DNA of 38,453 bases from Traorella massiliensis (GTDB lineage: Bacteria; Bacillota_I; Bacilli_A; Erysipelotrichales; Erysipelotrichaceae). Under the pieces are notes generated by a model. That model saw only the letters and a program-made list of their open reading frames with translations. It made no database searches and had not been told where the DNA came from. A program made the position numbers and the translations under genes. The stretch lies in NCBI RefSeq assembly GCF_900104665.1, contig NZ_LT629967.1:1-38453 (forward strand), written 5' to 3'. The stretch's first letter is position 1; every line of letters begins with the position of its first letter. Below are positions 11,753 to 22,857 of this stretch, one piece after another.

Positions 11753-14700
11753 ATTCTATACTTTCTTTTACGCTTAGCTGTTCATCATCAATCATGTCTT
11801 GAATAATATCTTCATTTACTGAATCATTTGATACATAATTCATCATTTCGCTTTCTTCTTCAACATGATTTCTAGCATTACGTTTGGCCTTCAGTTCAGC
11901 TGCAAGTTTATTGATTTCAATAGAAGTCTCTCTTTCATCACTATAACCTGTTCCTGCCGGTATCAGCTTACCAATAATTACATTTTCTTTCAATCCGATC
12001 AAATGATCGACCTTACCCTTAACAGCTGCTTCTGTAAGAACTTTTGTTGTTTCCTGGAATGAAGCTGCTGATAGGAAAGAATCTGTTTCTACAGATGCCT
12101 TTGAAATACCTAATAATACTGGTCTGAACTGTGCAGGACGTAATCCTGACAATAATGCACGACGATTGATCTTAGTAATTTCGACAAGTGAAATCTGAAC
12201 ACCCGCATACAATGTTGTATCGCCGCCATCAATAACTACGACCTTACGAAGCATCTGACGAATCATGACTTCAATATGCTTGTCAGAAATATCAATACCC
12301 TGAGAGTTATAAACTTTCTTTACTTCTTTCAGGATATATTTTTCAACTTCTAAGACACCAGCAACTTCCAGAAGTTCTTTTGGATAAATTGGACCTTCAG
12401 TAATCTTATCTCCAGCCTCAATCATACTTCCTTCTTTCAGCCATGAACGAATAACCTGTGTAGGTCCTAATTTATGAACCTGACTTTCATGTTCATTCGT
12501 AACAACAACTTCATAACCAGTGTTTGTCTGAGTAATTGAAGTAATTTCACCCGAAATCTTAGCAAGTACCGCTGCACCCTTAGGATTACGTGCTTCGAAA
12601 AGTTCTTCAACACGTGGTAAACCTTGAGTGATATCTCCACCGCCAGCACTAGCCACACCACCGGTATGGAACGTACGCATGGTCAGCTGAGTACCTGGTT
12701 CACCAATTGACTGGGCAGCCATGATACCAATAGATTCACCGACTTCAACGATCTTACCAGTTGCCATATTACGGCCATAACATTTCTTACATACACCGTA
12801 AATAGACTTACATGTAAATGCTGTACGGATCAATACCTGTTTAATACCGGCATCAACGATTCTTTTCGCAATCGTTTCATCAATGTACTCATCTGATTCA
12901 ATAATGACTTCACCTGTTTTAGGATCAGTTACCGTCTGCTTTGTAAAACGTCCTACTAAACGATCATACAAACGAATGATTTCTGTATTCGTTTTACGAT
13001 CAACGACAGTTTCAACCATGAAACCATTATCTGTTCCACAGTCATCTTCACGAACAACGATATCCTGTGCAACATCAACAAGACGACGTGTCAAATATCC
13101 TGATTCAGCTGTCTTTAAAGCCGTATCGGTTAACCCTTTACGTACACCGTGAGTAGAGATAAAGAACTCAGATACATTTAGTCCTTCACGGAAACAAGAA
13201 TAAATCGGTACCTCAATAATCGATGGCTGATAACTCTTCGTAGACTTTGACTGACTTGGTTTACTCATCAAACCACGCATACCAGCAAGCTGCGTAAAGT
13301 TTGACTTATTACCACGGGCACCTGAATCGGCCATCATATTGATAGAGTTCTTATGATCCAGATTTGCCATTAATTCGTCACCAATCTGATTTTTAATGTT
13401 ATCCCACAAACGGTTAAGGTGAGATTCCCATTCCTGCATCGTCAGCTTACCTTTACGACGCAGCTGCATCAATTCTTCAGCTTTACGTTTACCTTCTTCG
13501 ATCTTTTCACCTTTATTTTCTACGACCTGAATATCACTTAATGCAACGGTGATACCAGCTACTGTAGAATATTTGAATCCCATATCTTTAATTGCATCCA
13601 ATATCTCAGAAGTCTTCTTAGTAGAATATCTTGCAAAGATTTCCGCAATGATCAATCCCAATTGCTTCTTTTTAACTTCTGTAACGATTGGCTGTGCAGC
13701 GATAATTTCTTTAACATTTTCACCCTGTTTGATAAAGAACTTCTCTGGTGTAGCCTTAAAGTTTTCATCTGAAACTTCATTCAAATAAGGGAAGTCTTCA
13801 GGGAACATTTCGTTGAAGATGATCTTACCAACAGTTGTCATCAAATACATCTGATTTTGTTCAGGAGTAAATGTTGTCTTTTTCAAAGAACCTGCTAGAA
13901 TTGCAATTCTTGAATGCAAGTGAACGACTTTCTGATCATAAGCCATCAATACTTCGTTAACATCCTTGAATACATGTCCTTCATTATCTGCATAGCGTTC
14001 CCATTCAAGTGCTTGCTCTTCACAATCAACATCACGATAACGCTGGGCTTCTTCACGCATGGATTCAGCTGTTTCTTCCATTGTCAGATAATAGTTACCA
14101 AGCACCATGTCCTGAGAAGGTGTAACGATTGGTTTACCATCTTTTGGAGAAAGAATGTTATTAGAACCAAGCATCAATACTAAGGCTTCTGCACGTGCTT
14201 CTTCACTTAATGGAAGATGCACAGCCATCTGGTCACCATCGAAGTCAGCATTGAACGCCGTACATACCAATGGGTGCAGACGAATTGCACGTCCTTCTAC
14301 CAATTTTGGTTTGAAAGCCTGAATACCTAAACGGTGCAATGTCGGAGCACGGTTCAATAATACTGGATAACCATCGATAACTTCTTCAACGATATCCCAT
14401 ACTCGTGGATCTAAACGATCGATCAGTTTTTCAGCAGTCTTTGGATTGCTAGCAATTTCTTTATTTACGATTTCGTTAATAACGAATGGCTTAAATAACT
14501 GTAAAGCCATTTCACGAGGAATACCACACTGATACATTTTCAAGTCTGGTCCTACCGCAATAACAGAACGTCCAGAGAAATCGACACGTTTCCCTAACAG
14601 GTTCTGACGGAAACGTCCCTGTTTTCCTTTTAGTGCATGTGAAAGTGACTTTAACGCTCTTCCGCCAGCACCAGTAATCGGTTTAGAACGACGTCCATTA

Positions 14701-15590
14701 TCAATCAAAGCATCTACTGCTTCCTGAAGCATACGCTTTTCATTTTGAACGATAATAGCAGGTGTTCCTAAATCTAAAAGCTTCTTTAAACGATTATTAC
14801 GTGTAATGACACGACGATATAAATCGTTAAGATCACTTGTAGCGAAACGACCACCGTCCAATTGCAGCATTGGTCTTAAATCAGGTGGTATAACTGGCAG
14901 TACTGTTAATACCATCCATTCAGGTTTATTGTTAGAATTACGGAAAGCATCTACTGTATCCAATCTTTTCAACAGTTTCTTACGCTTTTCTCCCTGAGAA
15001 TTTTCAAGCTCAGCCGTAATCGTCTTAAATTCTTTTTCAACATCCACTTCTTTCAACAAGGTCTGAACAGCTTCAGCACCTGTTTGGGCACTGAAAGACC
15101 CTGGACCATAGATAGCGACGTTTTCACGATATTCTCTTTCTGAAAGAATCTGCTTATACATAAGCTTTGTATCACGTGGATCAGTTACGACCCAGCTAAC
15201 AAAATAAACAACTTCTTCCAGCTGTTTTGGAGTGATATCCAGAAGAAGAGCCATTCTTGAAGGAATTCCTCTTAAATACCAGATATGAGCCACCGGCGCT
15301 GCCAGTTCGATATGTCCCATTCTTTCACGACGAACACTCGACTTAGTGATTTCAACACCACAACGGTCACATACAACCCCTTTATATCTAACTTTTTTGT
15401 ACTTTCCACAGTAGCATTCCCAGTCCTTGCTTGGACCGAATATTCTTTCGCAGAATAATCCGTCTCTTTCCGGTTTTTGCGAACGATAGTTGATTGTCTC
15501 TGGTTTTTTTACTTCACCATGTGACCATTCAAGAATACGTTCAGGAGAAGCTAATTGAACTTGTATAGAACTAATATTGTTTACGCTCAT
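11751..15590 (-). CDS. rpoC: RNA polymerase beta' subunit
   Basis: A 1279-residue beta' subunit, one half of the catalytic core. The N-terminal zinc ribbon is visible as Cys59, Cys61, Cys74 and Cys77, and the catalytic magnesium loop NADFDGDQM places the three Asp at 449, 451 and 453. A second zinc site lies in [15 protein letters not shown], and the trigger-loop region [10 protein letters not shown] is present. The length is slightly above the Bacillus protein (about 1200), partly because of an acidic C-terminal tail of about 35 residues ([16 protein letters not shown]...). It follows rpoB by 12 bp and has a strong Shine-Dalgarno, so the two are co-transcribed. Identification is certain. Confidence 0.99.
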   Translation of the reverse strand: MSVNNISSIQVQLASPERILEWSHGEVKKPETINYRSQKPERDGLFCERIFGPSKDWECYCGKYKKVRYKGVVCDRCGVEITKSSVRRERMGHIELAAPVAHIWYLRGIPSRMALLLDITPKQLEEVVYFVSWVVTDPRDTKLMYKQILSEREYRENVAIYGPGSFSAQTGAEAVQTLLKEVDVEKEFKTITAELENSQGEKRKKLLKRLDTVDAFRNSNNKPEWMVLTVLPVIPPDLRPMLQLDGGRFATSDLNDLYRRVITRNNRLKKLLDLGTPAIIVQNEKRMLQEAVDALIDNGRRSKPITGAGGRALKSLSHALKGKQGRFRQNLLGKRVDFSGRSVIAVGPDLKMYQCGIPREMALQLFKPFVINEIVNKEIASNPKTAEKLIDRLDPRVWDIVEEVIDGYPVLLNRAPTLHRLGIQAFKPKLVEGRAIRLHPLVCTAFNADFDGDQMAVHLPLSEEARAEALVLMLGSNNILSPKDGKPIVTPSQDMVLGNYYLTMEETAESMREEAQRYRDVDCEEQALEWERYADNEGHVFKDVNEVLMAYDQKVVHLHSRIAILAGSLKKTTFTPEQNQMYLMTTVGKIIFNEMFPEDFPYLNEVSDENFKATPEKFFIKQGENVKEIIAAQPIVTEVKKKQLGLIIAEIFARYSTKKTSEILDAIKDMGFKYSTVAGITVALSDIQVVENKGEKIEEGKRKAEELMQLRRKGKLTMQEWESHLNRLWDNIKNQIGDELMANLDHKNSINMMADSGARGNKSNFTQLAGMRGLMSKPSQSKSTKSYQPSIIEVPIYSCFREGLNVSEFFISTHGVRKGLTDTALKTAESGYLTRRLVDVAQDIVVREDDCGTDNGFMVETVVDRKTNTEIIRLYDRLVGRFTKQTVTDPKTGEVIIESDEYIDETIAKRIVDAGIKQVLIRTAFTCKSIYGVCKKCYGRNMATGKIVEVGESIGIMAAQSIGEPGTQLTMRTFHTGGVASAGGGDITQGLPRVEELFEARNPKGAAVLAKISGEITSITQTNTGYEVVVTNEHESQVHKLGPTQVIRSWLKEGSMIEAGDKITEGPIYPKELLEVAGVLEVEKYILKEVKKVYNSQGIDISDKHIEVMIRQMLRKVVVIDGGDTTLYAGVQISLVEITKINRRALLSGLRPAQFRPVLLGISKASVETDSFLSAASFQETTKVLTEAAVKGKVDHLIGLKENVIIGKLIPAGTGYSDERETSIEINKLAAELKAKRNARNHVEEESEMMNYVSNDSVNEDIIQDMIDDEQLSVKESIE

Positions 15591-15602
15591 CTTTCTTCCT
15601 CC

Positions 15603-18600
15603 TTATTCTTCATCATCTGTAAATAACGGCGTTTCTAAATCATCAATAGATTCTGAATGATCGTCCTCCACTACCTCGCTCTCTTCTTCTGGTTCCGTAA
15701 TAGGCTGTGGTTGTGGTTTTACAGACGGCTGCGAATCTTCACCATCGATCTTTGATAAATCAACTTCATTGCCTTCATCATCAAGCAAGATCACATCCAG
15801 TGCCAAAGCCTGTAATTCATGCTTCATAACTCTGAATGCTTCTGGAATTCCCGGCTCAGGAATATCTTTGCCCTTGATGATGGCTTCATATGTTTTTGTA
15901 CGGCCAACGATATCATCAGATTTGATCGTAATGATTTCCTGAAGCGTATGAGCAGCGCCCCATCCTTCAAGAGCCCAAACTTCCATTTCTCCGAATCTTT
16001 GACCACCATTTTGTGCTTTACCACCCAATGGCTGCTGTGTAACAAGAGAATAAGGACCTGTTGCACGAGCATGTAGCTTATCATCAACCATGTGGGCCAG
16101 CTTGATCATATACATGACACCTACAGAAATACGTTCATCGAAAGCATCACCAGTACGTCCATCATACAAGACCATCTTACCGTCTTTTGTCATATTGGCT
16201 TCTTTCATGATGTCTTCCAATTCTTCATTGCTGATACCATCAAATACTGGTGTTGCAAACTTAACACCTAGTTTCTTTGCTGCAAATCCTAAATGGATTT
16301 CAAGTACCTGTCCGATATTCATACGGCTAGGCACACCAAATGGATTCAACATGATATCAACCGGTGTTCCATCAGGCATAAATGGCATATCTTCCACAGG
16401 AAGGATCTTAGAAATAACACCCTTGTTACCATGACGTCCAGCCATTTTATCACCTTCAGAAATCTTACGCTTCTGAACGATATAAACCTTTACTGTTTCA
16501 CTTACTCCAGGTGGCAATTCATGTCCATCTTTACGCTTGAATACACGTACAGAATGAACGATACCGGCACCACCATGCGGAACCTTTAATGAGTTATCAC
16601 GAACTTCACGTGATTTCTCACCAAATATTGCCAGCAAGAGCTTTTCTTCTGGTGAAATTTCACTCTGGCCTTTTGGCGTAACCTTTCCGACAAGGATATC
16701 ACCTTCACGTACTTCAGCACCTACCATGATAATGCCTCGTGAATCCAGATTGCGGCAAGCATTCTCACCAACGTTTGGAATATCACGGGTAATTTCTTCA
16801 GGACCGAGCTTTGTTTCACGGCAATCGATTTCATATTCTTCAATATGAATTGAAGTATATACATCATCACGTACAAGTCTTTCAGACATGATGATCGCAT
16901 CTTCATAGTTATAACCATTCCATGTCATATAGGCAATTGTTACATTCTGCCCAAGAGCCAATTCACCATTTTCCATGGATGGACCATCGGCCAGAATATC
17001 ACCCTTTTCAACACGTTCTCCTTTATTAACGATTGGAATCTGATTAATCGTTGTACCGGCATTTGACTGCTGGAACTTACGTAAACGATACTCACGCTTT
17101 TCACCATTGTCTTGAGCAACAACCAAACGAGCAGCATCCGCATATTCAACAATTCCATCTTCCTTACAAACAACACAGCTTCCAGAATCCTTCGCAACAC
17201 GGTATTCCATTCCCGTTCCAACAAATGGAGCATGTGGACGAAGCAATGGAACTGCCTGACGCTGCATGTTAGCACCCATCAGGGCACGAGAAGCATCATC
17301 GTTTTCAAGGAATGGGATACAAGCTGCAGCAATCGAAATGATCTGCTTAGGCGAAACGTCGGCCAATTCAACACGATCACGATTTGCTAAGATCGTTTCA
17401 CCACGATATCTTGCAACTACTTTTTCATTGACAAGCTTATTGTCGATGACCTCATTGGCCTGTGCAATAATGTAATCCTGTTCTTCATCAGCTGACAGAT
17501 ATACAGCATCTTCAAGAACTGTACCATCTTTCAGCACTTTTCGATAAGGAGTCTGAATAAAACCATATTCATTGATCTTACCATAAGAAGTCAAATAATT
17601 GATCAAACCGATATTTGGACCTTCTGGGGTTTCGATCGGACAAATTCTTCCATAGTGTGATGAGTGAACGTCACGCACTTCAAATCCTGCACGATCACGA
17701 TTCAGACCACCCGGACCTAAAGCTGAGATACGACGTTTATTCGTTAATTCTGCTAATGGATTCTGCTGATCCATAAATTGAGAGAGCTGACTTGAAGAGA
17801 AGAACTCTTTAATAGCCGCTGTTAATGGACGAATATTTGTCAATTTTTTCGGTGTTAACGATTCAATTTCCGCAATTGACATTCTTTCCTTAACAACTCT
17901 TTCCATTCTCGATAAACCAATTCTAAATTGATTTTGAATCAGTTCACCCACTGAACGAATACGACGGTTGCCAAGCATATCGATATCATCCGTCTCACCG
18001 ACACCTTCCATCACATTCAGCATATATGCATAGAATGCATACATATCGGAAATTGTAATTGTGTGCTTATTGGCAAAAGGATCATTTCCAGTTACTTTAA
18101 TTTCATGACCTTCAGAATCAAGGATCATCACTTCCTGCACTGCAGCACCAACCAGCCATGCAACAAGATTTTCCTTGTTATGTACTCGATTGACTAATTC
18201 TTCATAAAGATCACTGCTTAACGCATTCGTTTTAACACGAGGCATAAATCCTTCAGTATAGCTTCCGCCATCGTTTGCCGGTACAACATTACCTTTTTCA
18301 TCAGTGATACAGCCTAGTTCATATAAACGATGTCCGTAATTTAATACAGCACTAACATTTTCAGGTGTTAATTTTACTGGCTGTGCAATCACTCCAGCAT
18401 AGATGCTTACTTTCTCACATTCTTTTTCAAGCACGCTTAAAACACTATCAGTAATGATATCGCCTTCATAGAAAGTGACATCAGCACATTCAACATCTTT
18501 TGCTAGAATACGTCCTAAAAGGCCTCGTTTACAGCTTGTTTCTACAGCCACCACATCATCATGAACGAATAATGGATTGAATGGGAAAGCTTTTACATAG

Positions 18601-19745
18601 ATACCCTTTTTCAATTCCGGTTTCAAGATTTCTCTTTCATCACGGTTGATCAGAGTTCCCTTTTTCATGAACACTTTACCATCAGCTCCAATGATGTCAT
18701 GAGCTAATACATGATGTTCAATACGATTAATGGCATTCAGCTTTTTACCTAATTTATAACGTCCTGCTTTAGTCAGATCATATCTGCGGCGATCAAAGAA
18801 TTTCGCATTCATCAGGTTAATAGAACCATCAAGAATTGGATTTTCATCCGGACGCTGGTTTTCATAAATTGACAATAACGCTTCTTGCGTCGTCTTTACC
18901 TTATCATTAACCAATGTATTTTCAATATCTTCATATTTGCCGAAATAAGCACCATATAAAGTAAGATAAATATCTAGATATTCCCTGTTTTCATCTATTT
19001 CAGGCTTATCAAAATTCGTATTTCTTCCTAAAGCATTTAAGAAAGTCGTAATCTGCTTGGTGTCCATTGGATCATCGCTGCGATCCATATCTAAGGCCAT
19101 ACCGATAGCTTTAAATAAAACTGTCGACATGATTTTACGTTTACGGTCAACACTAACAGTAAGAGCTCTTCCATTAGCTGATTTTTTAGTTTCGGTAAAA
19201 AATTCCAGCCATGTTCCACGACTTGGAATCAACTCACAGCTATAAGTTTCTTTACCTGTTTTTTCTTCAAATCCACTATCAAAATAGGCTCCCGGTGAAC
19301 GTACGATCTGTGATACGATAACACGTTCTGCACCGTTAATGATGAAAGTACCTGTTTCCGTCATCAAAGGAAAATCGCCGAGAAACACTTCTTCCTGCTT
19401 TGTCAGTACTTCACCCGTATTGCTGTCAACAATTTCAAGTTCCATAGTTGCTTTCAAAGGTGCAGCAAAATTACATTCACGATATTGTGACTCCTCGGCA
19501 GTGTATTTAGGTTTTTCAAATTCATAATCCTTAAAATACAGTTTAATATTCCCACCAAAGTTAGAAATCGGATAAATTTCTTCAAATACTTCTCTGATTC
19601 CCGTTTTTATGAACCACTCAAAAGAATCTGTCTGAATTTCAACCAGATTTGGCAATTCCAGACTCCCGCTTACTTTTGAATAGTTACGACGTTCTGCTTT
19701 CTTCCCTGAAGGTACGATCTTATAAGTCTTTTTTTCTTCTTCCAT
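15603..19745 (-). CDS. rpoB: RNA polymerase beta subunit
   Basis: A 1380-residue beta subunit. The start at 19745 ([11 protein letters not shown]) is chosen because an AAAGGA site lies about 9 bases upstream; two in-frame ATG codons slightly upstream lack one. The rifampicin region reads [20 protein letters not shown] at about 652-671 and then [10 protein letters not shown]. Relative to E. coli it carries Asn instead of His at the position numbered 526 (residue 669 here; codon 17739-17741) and Ala at 522. The C terminus has an acidic, Pro/Gln-containing extension of about 45 residues ending TPLFTDDEE. It has its own promoter and forms an operon with rpoC. Confidence 0.99.
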   Translation of the reverse strand: MEEEKKTYKIVPSGKKAERRNYSKVSGSLELPNLVEIQTDSFEWFIKTGIREVFEEIYPISNFGGNIKLYFKDYEFEKPKYTAEESQYRECNFAAPLKATMELEIVDSNTGEVLTKQEEVFLGDFPLMTETGTFIINGAERVIVSQIVRSPGAYFDSGFEEKTGKETYSCELIPSRGTWLEFFTETKKSANGRALTVSVDRKRKIMSTVLFKAIGMALDMDRSDDPMDTKQITTFLNALGRNTNFDKPEIDENREYLDIYLTLYGAYFGKYEDIENTLVNDKVKTTQEALLSIYENQRPDENPILDGSINLMNAKFFDRRRYDLTKAGRYKLGKKLNAINRIEHHVLAHDIIGADGKVFMKKGTLINRDEREILKPELKKGIYVKAFPFNPLFVHDDVVAVETSCKRGLLGRILAKDVECADVTFYEGDIITDSVLSVLEKECEKVSIYAGVIAQPVKLTPENVSAVLNYGHRLYELGCITDEKGNVVPANDGGSYTEGFMPRVKTNALSSDLYEELVNRVHNKENLVAWLVGAAVQEVMILDSEGHEIKVTGNDPFANKHTITISDMYAFYAYMLNVMEGVGETDDIDMLGNRRIRSVGELIQNQFRIGLSRMERVVKERMSIAEIESLTPKKLTNIRPLTAAIKEFFSSSQLSQFMDQQNPLAELTNKRRISALGPGGLNRDRAGFEVRDVHSSHYGRICPIETPEGPNIGLINYLTSYGKINEYGFIQTPYRKVLKDGTVLEDAVYLSADEEQDYIIAQANEVIDNKLVNEKVVARYRGETILANRDRVELADVSPKQIISIAAACIPFLENDDASRALMGANMQRQAVPLLRPHAPFVGTGMEYRVAKDSGSCVVCKEDGIVEYADAARLVVAQDNGEKREYRLRKFQQSNAGTTINQIPIVNKGERVEKGDILADGPSMENGELALGQNVTIAYMTWNGYNYEDAIIMSERLVRDDVYTSIHIEEYEIDCRETKLGPEEITRDIPNVGENACRNLDSRGIIMVGAEVREGDILVGKVTPKGQSEISPEEKLLLAIFGEKSREVRDNSLKVPHGGAGIVHSVRVFKRKDGHELPPGVSETVKVYIVQKRKISEGDKMAGRHGNKGVISKILPVEDMPFMPDGTPVDIMLNPFGVPSRMNIGQVLEIHLGFAAKKLGVKFATPVFDGISNEELEDIMKEANMTKDGKMVLYDGRTGDAFDERISVGVMYMIKLAHMVDDKLHARATGPYSLVTQQPLGGKAQNGGQRFGEMEVWALEGWGAAHTLQEIITIKSDDIVGRTKTYEAIIKGKDIPEPGIPEAFRVMKHELQALALDVILLDDEGNEVDLSKIDGEDSQPSVKPQPQPITEPEEESEVVEDDHSESIDDLETPLFTDDEE

Positions 19746-19769
19746 ACACACACGTCCTTTCATCATGAC

Positions 19770-19790
19770 AAGTGCCCAAATCGGACACTT
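19770..19790 (-). other. Hairpin in the rpoB leader
   Basis: Minus strand AAGTGTCC, loop GATTT, GGGCACTT: an 8-bp stem (one G-U) ending about 25 nt before the rpoB start. No T-run follows, so it is not a terminator. It could stabilise the mRNA or modulate translation; the role is unknown. Confidence 0.4.
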
Positions 19791-19827
19791 TTGCCATTAT
19801 ATTTTTTATACTATTATGCAATTTATT

Positions 19828-19856
19828 ATATTATCTTATTTGTGTCAAGTTGTCAA
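19828..19856 (-). promoter_or_regulatory. Promoter of rpoBC
   Basis: Minus strand TTGACA (19851-19856), 17 bases, TAATAT (19828-19833). The -35 box abuts the stop codon of the preceding methyltransferase gene. A second TTGACA is only 8 bases further on and could offer an alternative start. Confidence 0.75.
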
Positions 19857-20465
19857 TTATTTCTTTTCAGATTTCTTTTCAGATTTCAAAATGTAATAGC
19901 CCTTTTCTTTGTTCAGAATCGTGCAGTTTCCGAATATGCCTTCAATAAAACGGCAGGCACTGAGAGCCCCATGGCTTTTACGAATCACTACCCATAATGC
20001 CCCATTTTTATCCAAATGATCATAAGCTTCTTCAAATATTTTATAAATCACTTTTTTTCCGGCACGAATGGGCGGATTGGTAATAATATCGGTATAATTG
20101 AAACAGTTCACATTAGAATAGATATCACTTTCAAAAATATGCACATCACATTTATTTTTCTTTGCATTGATCTGTGCCAGCTCAACAGCTCGCGGATTGA
20201 TTTCAACCATATCAACAGTGCTTTCAGGAAAGCATTTTTTTAAGGTGATACCAATAACGCCATATCCACAACCAACATCCAGTATTCGCTTGCCAAGCTG
20301 ATATTCGCTCAGTGTCTTCAATAAAGCGATAGATCCTTCATCGATCTTATCTTTACAGAATACCCCATTATCGGATACGAATACAAAATTAAAGCACGAA
20401 AACCGAAAAGATATCTCCTTTCGGTTTTGTGCTAATTGACGATTATCTGTAAAGTAATGACTCAT
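19857..20465 (-). CDS. RsmC-like class I methyltransferase (YbxB family)
   Basis: A protein of 202 residues, matching the length of the Bacillus YbxB family of 16S rRNA guanine-N2 methyltransferase relatives. The SAM-binding loop is LDVGCGYGVIGITL and the catalytic NPP-type motif is IITNPPIRAGK. The family typically begins MSHYF/Y, so the inner ATG at 20465 (AGGTAGG upstream) is preferred. An ATG 24 bases earlier lies on the 3' arm of the rplL terminator and is unlikely. Its place between rplL and rpoB is conserved in Bacillota. It should act on ribosomal RNA or an assembling ribosome; the exact target base is inferred from family only. Confidence 0.85.
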   Translation of the reverse strand: MSHYFTDNRQLAQNRKEISFRFSCFNFVFVSDNGVFCKDKIDEGSIALLKTLSEYQLGKRILDVGCGYGVIGITLKKCFPESTVDMVEINPRAVELAQINAKKNKCDVHIFESDIYSNVNCFNYTDIITNPPIRAGKKVIYKIFEEAYDHLDKNGALWVVIRKSHGALSACRFIEGIFGNCTILNKEKGYYILKSEKKSEKK

Positions 20466-20486
20466 AATATCGCCTACCTTTTCAGA

Positions 20487-20510
20487 CATAAAAAGGCTTG
20501 CGCCTTTTTA
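20487..20510 (-). terminator. Terminator after rplL
   Basis: Minus strand TTAAAAAGGC, loop GCAA, GCCTTTTTATG. The compact stem with T-run sits 25 bp after the rplL stop. It should lower read-through into the methyltransferase gene, giving L10/L12 in excess. Confidence 0.7.
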
Positions 20511-20534
20511 ATTGTTATTCGATCTGTTTAAAAA

Positions 20535-20903
20535 CTATTTAATTTCAACAGTTGCACCGGCATCAACCAGTTTCTTCTTGATTTCTTCAGCTTCTTCTGG
20601 TTTGATGTTTTCTTTGATAGCACTTGGACACTTGTCAACAAGACCTTTAGCTTCAACCAATCCAAGACCAGTGATTTCACGAACAGCCTTGATAACAGCA
20701 ACCTTAGTAGCTCCAACATCCGTTAATGTTACAGTTACTTCACTTGGTCCTGTAGGAGCAGCATCAGCAACAGCAGCAACAGCTACAGGTGCAGCAGCAG
20801 TAACTCCAAATTCTTCTTCGATTGCTTTAACCAAATCATTTAATTCTAAAATTGTCATTTCTTTTAAAGAAGCAATTACTTCTTCGTTTGTTAATTTAGC
20901 CAT
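20535..20903 (-). CDS. rplL: Ribosomal protein bL12 (L7/L12)
   Basis: A 122-residue stalk protein. The N-terminal dimerisation domain ([16 protein letters not shown]...) is joined by an Ala/Val/Pro hinge at about residues 36-50 to the factor-binding C-terminal domain, which contains [20 protein letters not shown]. It binds L10 and recruits translation GTPases. It lies 20 bp after rplJ with an AGGAGG site, and the L10 leader upstream controls both genes. Confidence 0.98.
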   Translation of the reverse strand: MAKLTNEEVIASLKEMTILELNDLVKAIEEEFGVTAAAPVAVAAVADAAPTGPSEVTVTLTDVGATKVAVIKAVREITGLGLVEAKGLVDKCPSAIKENIKPEEAEEIKKKLVDAGATVEIK

Positions 20904-20923
20904 TTTTCTTTTCCTCCTATTTT

Positions 20924-21415
20924 TTATTCACTTTTTGCATCAGCAACAGCTTCCACAACACAAGCAAAGTTACGTACAGGTGCCTGCAGACAGCTTAATA
21001 ACATTGAGTACATACCTTCGCGATTTGGAAGCTGAGAAATTGATTTCAATGTTTCGAAATCAACCAATTTTCCTTCTACAGTACCAGCTTTCATTACTAA
21101 GAATTCGTGATCCTTCGCAAACTTGCTTAAAACACGAGCTGGTGCTGTTGCGTCCTTACCAAATACAAGTGCATTTGGTCCAGTAAGACTTTCACACAAT
21201 CCCTCATATCCTGCTTCAGTAGCAGCACGCTGAGAAAGCTTATTCTTATAAACCTTCATTTCAACGTCTTCTTCTCTTAAAGCACGGCGTAGATCAGTGA
21301 TTTCCTTCACGGACAATCCACGATATTCAACAACTACTGTTGATTCTGAAGTTTTCAGTTTTTCTGTGATTTCAGAAACGACAGCCTTCTTTGATTCGAT
21401 GACCGCTTGGTTCAT
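20924..21415 (-). CDS. rplJ: Ribosomal protein uL10
   Basis: A 163-residue protein that anchors L7/L12 dimers to 23S rRNA. The N-terminal domain shows [20 protein letters not shown] and [10 protein letters not shown]. The C-terminal helix that binds L12 ends [14 protein letters not shown]. The start at 21415 follows AGGAGGTG by 6 bases; an upstream in-frame ATG inside the leader is rejected because it has no ribosome binding site. Expression is probably autoregulated through the leader RNA. Confidence 0.97.
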   Translation of the reverse strand: MNQAVIESKKAVVSEITEKLKTSESTVVVEYRGLSVKEITDLRRALREEDVEMKVYKNKLSQRAATEAGYEGLCESLTGPNALVFGKDATAPARVLSKFAKDHEFLVMKAGTVEGKLVDFETLKSISQLPNREGMYSMLLSCLQAPVRNFACVVEAVADAKSE

Positions 21416-21457
21416 AATTACACCTCCTGTTTCTATATTGATCCAATATATATCCAT

Positions 21458-21486
21458 AAAAAACTCACGCAGTGACAGCGTGAGTT
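21458..21486 (-). terminator. Attenuator hairpin of the L10 leader
   Basis: AACTCACGC, loop TGTCACT, GCGTGAGTT followed by TTTT on the minus strand, about 45 nt before the rplJ start. It is a terminator placed inside the leader, as expected for attenuation of rplJL when L10-L12 is in excess. Confidence 0.8.
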
Positions 21487-21568
21487 GAAAGATTACGAAA
21501 ATTACTCTTTCTACCTCGGCAACCTGATTAAGCCTGAGCCGTTGCTGTCTTTGGTATATATTGAGAAC
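21487..21568 (-). ncRNA. L10 (rplJL) ribosomal protein leader
   Basis: The minus strand carries CCAAAGACAGCAACGGCTCA, then CTTAATCAGGTTGCCGAGG. This is the conserved pattern of the L10 leader, which mimics the 23S binding site of L10. It sits between a consensus promoter and an attenuator hairpin in front of rplJ. Boundaries are approximate. Confidence 0.8.
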
Positions 21569-21574
21569 AATCCA

Positions 21575-21603
21575 ATTTTAAACAAATTCTATTTATTTGT
21601 CAA
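21575..21603 (-). promoter_or_regulatory. Promoter of rplJL
   Basis: Minus strand TTGACA (21598-21603), 17 bases, TAAAAT (21575-21580). The -35 begins two bases after the rplA stop codon. Confidence 0.8.
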
Positions 21604-21605
21604 GA

Positions 21606-22286
21606 CTAAGCGCCAACTTTGACACCTGGACCCATCGTTGATGAGATCGTACAGTTCTTAACAAATGCACCCTTTACAGCTGCCGGGCGAGCACGCAGAA
21701 TCGTATCATTGATCGCTTTGAAGTTTTCAACCAGTTTTTCTTCATCGAAAGATACTTTTCCGATCAGCAAGTTGATGTTACCTTCTTTATCAACACGATA
21801 TTCTACTTTACCTTTTTTGATGTCTTCTACTGCTTTTTTAACATCCATCGTTACTGTACCAGTCTTAGGGTTTGGCATTAAACCTTTAGGACCTAAAAGA
21901 CGTCCTAGTTTACCAAGTTCACCCATCATTGATGGAATAGCAACCAATACATCAAATTCGAACCATCCCTTAGAGATCTGTTCGATCAATTCCTTACCAC
22001 CTACATAATCAGCACCAGCATCCTTAGCTTCCTGTTCTTGTGGTCCATTTGCAATTACACAAACACGCTGTGTACGTCCTGTTCCATTTGGCAGTACCAT
22101 AGCACCACGGATCTGCTGATCAGCATGACGAGGATCTACATTTAAGTTGTAAGATACTTCTACTGAAGCATCGAATTTTTCAAAGCTTACTTTTTTTACT
22201 AAAGCCACTGCTTCTTCAATCGTATAAGTCTTGCTGCGGTCAACTAATTTAGCAGCTTCTGAATATTTCTTTCCTACTTTTGCCAT
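21606..22286 (-). CDS. rplA: Ribosomal protein uL1
   Basis: A 226-residue L1 of the usual bacterial length, part of the mobile stalk at the E site. Family motifs visible: [39 protein letters not shown] and the C-terminal [17 protein letters not shown]. It follows rplK by 20 bp in the same transcript. L1 usually represses this operon by binding its leader; a matching hairpin is seen before rplK. Confidence 0.98.
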   Translation of the reverse strand: MAKVGKKYSEAAKLVDRSKTYTIEEAVALVKKVSFEKFDASVEVSYNLNVDPRHADQQIRGAMVLPNGTGRTQRVCVIANGPQEQEAKDAGADYVGGKELIEQISKGWFEFDVLVAIPSMMGELGKLGRLLGPKGLMPNPKTGTVTMDVKKAVEDIKKGKVEYRVDKEGNINLLIGKVSFDEEKLVENFKAINDTILRARPAAVKGAFVKNCTISSTMGPGVKVGA

Positions 22287-22306
22287 TTTACTTTACCGAG
22301 CCTTTC

Positions 22307-22726
22307 TTATTCCATACCTTCTACTTTAACACCCATATTACGAGCAGTACCAGCAATGATTCTCATTGCAGCCTCGATTGAATTGGCGTTTAAGTCCGGC
22401 ATCTTGTATTCAGCAATTTCTCTTACCTGGTCAGCTGTGATCGTACCTACGATCTGCTTCTGGTTTGATGCAGCTTTGCTGATCTTAGCAGCCTTCTTGA
22501 TCAAGATGGCAGCTGGTGTTGTTTTCAACACAAAATCAAAACTCTTGTCTTCGTACGCAGTAATGATTACTGGCACCATATCTCCCGCACGGTCTCTAGT
22601 AGCATCATTAAATGCACTACAGAACTGAGGCATATTGATTCCGGCACTTGCTAAAGCCGGTCCTGGTTTAGCCCCTCCTGCTGGGAATTGCAACTTCGCA
22701 ACTTTTACAATTTTCTTTTTACTCAC
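22307..22726 (-). CDS. rplK: Ribosomal protein uL11
   Basis: A 139-residue L11, part of the GTPase-associated centre. Motifs visible: [31 protein letters not shown] and the C-terminal [15 protein letters not shown]. The start is taken as GTG at 22726 ([11 protein letters not shown]), 8 bases from AGGAGG. A GTG 9 bases earlier overlaps the ribosome binding site. It opens a unit with rplA and has its own promoter and structured leader. Confidence 0.97.
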   Translation of the reverse strand: MSKKKIVKVAKLQFPAGGAKPGPALASAGINMPQFCSAFNDATRDRAGDMVPVIITAYEDKSFDFVLKTTPAAILIKKAAKISKAASNQKQIVGTITADQVREIAEYKMPDLNANSIEAAMRIIAGTARNMGVKVEGME

Positions 22727-22754
22727 AAGACACACCTCCTATATTTGTTGTCTT

Positions 22755-22792
22755 ATGCAGTGGTACGAATGGTTGCGCATTCTTCCACGCAT
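22755..22792 (-). promoter_or_regulatory. Candidate L1-binding hairpin in the rplK-rplA leader
   Basis: On the minus strand ATGC-GTGG-(AA)-GAATG-(CGCAAC)-CATTC-(GTA)-CCAC-(T)-GCAT folds into a 13-bp interrupted stem about 28 nt before the rplK start. Two helices separated by a small asymmetric internal loop are what ribosomal protein L1 recognises in 23S rRNA and in its own mRNA. The fold is seen; L1 binding is inferred. Confidence 0.55.
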
Positions 22793-22819
22793 TACAAAAG
22801 AGCACATACGTGCTCCATT

Positions 22820-22848
22820 ACTTTACACCATAAAAGCCTTTAAATCAA
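22820..22848 (-). promoter_or_regulatory. Promoter of rplK-rplA
   Basis: Minus strand TTGATT (22843-22848), 17 bases, TAAAGT (22820-22825). It lies just after the lipoprotein stop codon. A second small hairpin (GAGCAC/GTGCTC) lies in the transcribed leader at about 22800-22815. Confidence 0.6.
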
Positions 22849-22857
22849 GTGTTTTTT

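Noticed and set aside
20466-20489. Upstream ATG for the RsmC-like methyltransferase (MSEKVGDI...)
   Set aside because: It sits on the 3' arm of the rplL terminator with no ribosome binding site, and the family begins at MSHYF.
20512-21186. Plus-strand 224-codon frame opposite rplL and rplJ
   Set aside because: Antisense to two certain ribosomal protein genes, low-complexity Ala/Thr/Ser composition, no ribosome binding site.
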